DNA of 33,657 bases from GCA-020348365 sp964347995. Lineage in GTDB: Archaea; Thermoproteota; Bathyarchaeia; Bathyarchaeales; Bathyarchaeaceae. Positions 30,265 through 33,657 of this stretch are shown one piece after another. The notes beneath the pieces are model-generated. The model made no database searches. It saw only the letters and a program-made list of their open reading frames with translations, and was not told where the DNA came from. The position numbers and the translations under genes are program-made. The DNA is taken from positions 1-33,657 of the forward strand of contig CAYGBA010000011.1 in assembly GCA_964347995.1 (NCBI GenBank), written 5' to 3'. Within the stretch, counting starts at the first letter, position 1; each line of letters starts with the position of its first letter.

Positions 30265-32714
30265 TATGTCGTGATGAATCGAACGTTGGGGTAGTCCTGC
30301 ACTTCTCGGCCCTCGCCCTTTCTGGGCATGACTGTGATCTTCTGTATTTTACACGTTCCTTGGATGTCTTCTAGGGCTTGGTTTACGATGTGGGCGCTCT
30401 TTTTACTTCCCGCATGGATCGTCAGCGTTTTGATTTGGGTGTTCAGGGGTATGCTCTTTTCGGCTTTCTCTCTTCTTATCTCGCCTATCACGGCTACTGC
30501 TAGGTCGCCGTACCTCTCGGCTTCGTCGTCAATGATGGCTTCGTCTGGTTCTGGCCATGGGGAAGTGTGGATGCTCTTGTGCTTCTTGTCTTCGGCATAC
30601 ATGAGTTGATAGAGTTCTTCGGTTAGGTGTGGGATTATGGGTGCGAGGAGTTGGAGTATTCTATAGATCGCTGTGTATAGTGTATACTGTGCTGCTTTCC
30701 GTTTTTCTTCGCTGTATGTTTTAGGGTTGTACAGTCTATGTTTTATGGCTTCGATGTATTGGTCGCAGAATTGGTGCCAAGTGAAGTTTCTGATTTCTTC
30801 AATTGCTGTGTTGAATTGGCATTTTTCAAGGGCTGCTGCTGCTATTACAGTGGCTCTCTCGAGTTTGCTTAAGAGCCATCTGTCTAAGAGTTGAAGCTGT
30901 GTTTTCTCTCTTGATGTATAGTCTTTTAGAGCTAGGCTTGCGAATCTGGCGGCGTTCCATAGCTTTATCTGGAATCTCCATCCATACTCCACGTCTGGCC
31001 ATCTGAAAGGTATGTCGGAGCCTGTTGTTCCGCCTGCGGCTGCCCATTGTCTTGGGGCATCTGCTCCGTACTTGCTGAAGACTTCTGGGGTGGCTACATA
31101 GTTGCCGAGGGATTTGTGCATCATTCTGCCGTCTGTTCCGAGGACCATGCCGTTGATGAGGCAGCTTTTGTAGGGGGTTTGGTTGAAGAGGGCTAGATGG
31201 CGGACCATGAGGTAGTAGGCCCATGTGCGTATGATGTCTGTGCCTGACGGGTGGACATCCGCTGGGAAACGTTTTTGCCAGTCTTGTCTGTCTGGCCAGC
31301 CGGCGTGGACTGCGCATGAGATGGACGAGTCGAACCATGTGTCAAGCACATCTGTCTCTGGAGCGAACTCTTCGGCGGCGCATTTTGGGCATTTATCTGT
31401 TTTGGGTGGTTCTTTTCTCGGGTCTATTGGGACCCAGTCTTCTTGGGCTAGGATGATCTCTCCACATTCTTTGCAGTACCAGATTGGGATGGGGGTTGCG
31501 AAGACTCGTTGGCGGCTGATGACCCAGTCCCAGTCTAGCGAGCGGGCCCAGTCTATGAGACGGGCCTTCATGTAGTCCGGGTACCAAGCGATTTCGTTGG
31601 CTGTCTTCTCTACTTTTGGGGTTAGTTTGAGGGTTTTCATGAACCATTGTTTGCGTTCTAGGATTTCTATGGGTGTTTTGCATCTCCAGCATTGGCCTAC
31701 CTCTTGCTGGAGTGGTTCGCTTTTTTCTAGGAGGCCTTGTTTTTTGAGGTCTGTGAGTATGGCTTTTTTTGCTTCTTGGACGGTCAAGTCAGCGTATTTT
31801 CCTGCGTTTTCTGTCATTCTGCCAGCTTCGTCTATGGACATGATTACTGGTAGTTTGCGCGTTTTTACGGATTTGACGTCTGCTTTGTCTCCATAGGTGC
31901 ATATCATTACGATGCCTGTTCCGAACTTCGGGTCTACGAGTTCGTCTGTGATTATTTTGACGGTTCTGTTGGTGGTTGGGACTTGGATGGCTTTGCCTAC
32001 ATATTTTTGGTAACGCTTATCGTCTGGGTGGACGGCGACTGATACGCATGAGGAGAGTAGTTCGGGGCGTGTTGTGGCTATTGTTACTGCCTTTCCGTCT
32101 TCTAGTTGGAATTTTATGTGGTGGAGTTGGCCTTGTTTTGGTGTGTGTTCTACTTCTGCGTCGGCTATGGCGGTTTCGCAGCGGGGGCAATAGTTTATGG
32201 GGTGGGTTCCTTGGTAGAGGTAGCCTTTTTTGTGGAGGATGATGAAGCTGAGTTGGGTTTTGCGCCAGTAGTCTGGGTTTCGGGTCTGGTATTCTGTCGT
32301 CCAGTCTATAGAGCAGCCTAGGCGTTTTATGGCTGTGCGCATGATGTCTATGTATTTATCTACGAATTGGTTGCAGAGTTTTGTGAATTCTTCTGGTGTT
32401 AGGTCTGTTTTCTTGATGTTGTAGTGTTCTTCTGTTTCGACTTCGGTGGGGAGGCCGTGGCAGTCGAAGCCTTGGGGGAAGAGTACATTATAGCCTCGCA
32501 TGCGTTTGTAGCGGGCGAATGTGTCGAAGTAGGTGTGGTTGAGGGCGTTTCCCATGTGGAAGTCGCCTGAGGGGTAAGGGGGAGGGGTGTCGATGGTGAA
32601 GATTGGGCGGGAGTGGTCGTTCCAGTCGAAGCGGTAGACGCCCATCTCTTCCCACTTCTGTTGCCACTTCTTCTCGGTTTCTAGGAAGTTGCATTTTTTG
32701 GGCAGTGTTTTCAT
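30261..32714 (-). CDS. valS: Valyl-tRNA synthetase
   Basis: Charges tRNA-Val. It is an 817-residue class I synthetase. The HIGH-type motif is HMGN (53-56) in PPPYPSGDFHMGNAL, and the KMSKS-type motif reads MMHKS in GTDGRMMHKSLGNYV. Zinc-binding cysteine pairs are in YCPRCETA, CWRCKTP, YCKECGE and KCPKCAAE; the editing domain and a helical anticodon-binding domain follow. The combination of NYCPRC and a length below 900 is usual in archaea. GGA lies just before the ATG. It converges with aRF1, and their stop codons overlap by four bases. Confidence 0.97.
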   Translation of the reverse strand: MKTLPKKCNFLETEKKWQQKWEEMGVYRFDWNDHSRPIFTIDTPPPYPSGDFHMGNALNHTYFDTFARYKRMRGYNVLFPQGFDCHGLPTEVETEEHYNIKKTDLTPEEFTKLCNQFVDKYIDIMRTAIKRLGCSIDWTTEYQTRNPDYWRKTQLSFIILHKKGYLYQGTHPINYCPRCETAIADAEVEHTPKQGQLHHIKFQLEDGKAVTIATTRPELLSSCVSVAVHPDDKRYQKYVGKAIQVPTTNRTVKIITDELVDPKFGTGIVMICTYGDKADVKSVKTRKLPVIMSIDEAGRMTENAGKYADLTVQEAKKAILTDLKKQGLLEKSEPLQQEVGQCWRCKTPIEILERKQWFMKTLKLTPKVEKTANEIAWYPDYMKARLIDWARSLDWDWVISRQRVFATPIPIWYCKECGEIILAQEDWVPIDPRKEPPKTDKCPKCAAEEFAPETDVLDTWFDSSISCAVHAGWPDRQDWQKRFPADVHPSGTDIIRTWAYYLMVRHLALFNQTPYKSCLINGMVLGTDGRMMHKSLGNYVATPEVFSKYGADAPRQWAAAGGTTGSDIPFRWPDVEYGWRFQIKLWNAARFASLALKDYTSREKTQLQLLDRWLLSKLERATVIAAAALEKCQFNTAIEEIRNFTWHQFCDQYIEAIKHRLYNPKTYSEEKRKAAQYTLYTAIYRILQLLAPIIPHLTEELYQLMYAEDKKHKSIHTSPWPEPDEAIIDDEAERYGDLAVAVIGEIRREKAEKSIPLNTQIKTLTIHAGSKKSAHIVNQALEDIQGTCKIQKITVMPRKGEGREVQDYPNVRFITTY

Positions 32715-33242
32715 GTGTTGATCCTCGCTAGACGATGATTATGCCTAGGGGATAAGCATGGATAGAATAATAAAGATAGCCTGTGTGGACGGGCAGAGAT
32801 AATTAGTTATTCGGATATTTTTAGTAACCTCAGTCATTTAAGTCACCAGCGATTACGGATAACCGAGGCAATTAATTAATCATTCGTCGATTAGTGGTCT
32901 ACTGTTGGCGTGTCATCGATAGAAAACAACTTGAAGAACCAGGACTACATGAGTGGTTTGAATTTCTCTAGAATGAACAGCAGAAAAGAGAGCTAGGACT
33001 AGAACAAAAACAACAATAATCCATTAGTCATTGAATACTCAAACACCTAGGAACATACAAAGGTTTCACAGTGTAGAGTAGTTACTTCAACAAGTCATAA
33101 AAACTGGAGCAGAAGACCTAACTCACACTGCGATAGTATCAAAGTGTGACTACAGGATGTGACTTCAAGAAGTTAGTTTCTTTTTTAAACATCCTTCGAC
33201 ACAGCTTTTGGATGGTGTTAGTGGTTGCTTCAAGGTGAAAAT
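32715..33242. other. 528-base region between valS and the GNAT gene; possible degraded coding sequence
   Basis: This AT-rich stretch holds no intact gene or tRNA that I can recognise. The valS promoter probably lies at about 32765-32777 (CTTTATTATTC on the coding strand). On the plus strand, a run of about 50 codons ending near 33018 reads VIDRKQLEEPGLHEWFEFL, one TAG, then NEQQKRELGLEQKQQ, which looks like decayed coding sequence. A TCACACT/AGTGTGA inverted repeat (33123-33129 and 33143-33149) lies about 94 bases before the GNAT start. Confidence 0.35.
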
Positions 33243-33657
33243 GTGAATTTGAGAGTTGTAGAAAAAGAAGACTTGCCACTAGTTGCAGAATGGCTAAACG
33301 ACCCTAAGGTCTTTGGCGTATTTAATCCTCTTATCCAGCACTCCAAAATAGAGCTGGAGGAGTGGTATGACAGGCTTTCTGCTGAAGAAAAGTGGTTTCT
33401 CATAGAGAAAAAAGACGGAAACAAGATTGGTGAAATACATCACCATAAGGATATGGAAATAGGCTATGGTCTAATTCCAAGTGAGAGGCGGAAAGGCTAC
33501 TGCACTGAAGCCGTCAAGATAATGGTTGACTACTTGTTTCTTTCAAAAAATACCGTGCGTATTTACGCCCTCCCTGATGTAAGGAACGTAGCTTCTCAAA
33601 AGGTTCTTGAAAAAGCAGGCTTCAAGAAAGAGGGAGTAATTCGCAAATCTCTGTTCA
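33243..33657 (+). CDS. GNAT acetyltransferase of the RimJ/RimL type, partial
   Basis: An ORF from GTG at 33243 running off the window end after 138 codons. It begins NLRVVEKEDLPLVAEWLNDP, the usual RimJ/RimL/SpeG-like start. The acetyl-CoA loop is in YGLIPSERRKGYCTEAVKIMVDYLF, and the late strand-helix VRNVASQKVLEKAGFKKEG is characteristic of the group. It probably acetylates an amino group on a protein N-terminus, antibiotic or small metabolite; the substrate is not predictable. GGTG lies 6 bases before the GTG. An ATG at 33241 overlaps the start but meets TGA at once. Confidence 0.88.
   Translation, partial: MNLRVVEKEDLPLVAEWLNDPKVFGVFNPLIQHSKIELEEWYDRLSAEEKWFLIEKKDGNKIGEIHHHKDMEIGYGLIPSERRKGYCTEAVKIMVDYLFLSKNTVRIYALPDVRNVASQKVLEKAGFKKEGVIRKSLF

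Noticed and set aside
31976..32321. Long plus-strand ORFs opposite valS with hydrophobic residues
   Set aside because: Antisense shadows of the valS codon pattern; valS motifs continue unbroken on the other strand.
1..33657. CRISPR arrays, tRNA/rRNA genes, insertion sequences
   Set aside because: I saw no regularly spaced long repeats, cloverleaf sequences or transposase-like ORFs. A covariance-model scan was not possible here.

Overview
The window looks like part of an archaeal genome, most likely a metagenome-assembled TACK archaeon of the Bathyarchaeia kind (the lineage is inference). Archaeal markers are aRF1 (NIKS, YxCxxxF and GGQ motifs), ribosomal protein eL13, the ATP-dependent FAICAR synthetase family PurP, PurS with a separate PurL and PurQ, a UbiA prenyltransferase, a PEF-type C-terminal sorting tail, and TATA boxes about 26 bases before several start codons with almost no leader. 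A run of exactly 100 N (13703-13802) is a scaffold gap, so linkage across it is not proven.

Region 1 (1-8.4 kb, all genes on the minus strand) is a redox and stress block: a partial DUF420-like membrane protein, an exported superoxide-reductase-like protein, MsrA, a PrxQ peroxiredoxin, a GNAT enzyme, WrbA, an MFS exporter with a newly found 57-residue zinc-finger gene in front of it, a lipoamide-dehydrogenase-type flavoprotein, a UbiA enzyme and two small proteins. Four transcription units here carry the same 24-bp imperfect inverted repeat (TGTGACTGT, six bases, ACAGTAACA). Each copy lies exactly 4 bp upstream of an 8-bp TATA-like box and 45-57 bases before the first gene. This looks like an undescribed regulon and is the strongest signal in the window.

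Region 2 (8.6-13.7 kb) is the operon purS-purL-purQ-guaA, read leftward. Region 3 (13.8-16.4 kb, after the gap) holds a GIY-YIG protein with a zinc ribbon, eL13 with a helix-hairpin-helix tail, and threonine synthase.

Region 4 (16.4-22.8 kb) returns to purines: purM; a scar where the start of a DUF84 NTPase gene is joined to the end of a canonical purP; an AT-rich unit of purP-like, purC-like and purP-like genes; then a normal purC and a class II-like purE. The AT-rich trio differs from its neighbours in composition, deviates at family signature motifs, and looks acquired. It may have replaced the broken native purP, or it may do something other than purine synthesis.

Region 5 (22.9-33.7 kb) is mostly core functions: a PD-(D/E)XK-like protein, a cupin, a zinc-ribbon protein, glutamine synthetase, a radical SAM protein, an OPT-type transporter, aRF1, valyl-tRNA synthetase (its stop codon overlaps that of aRF1), and a GNAT gene cut by the window end. 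No tRNA, rRNA, CRISPR array or insertion sequence was recognised.
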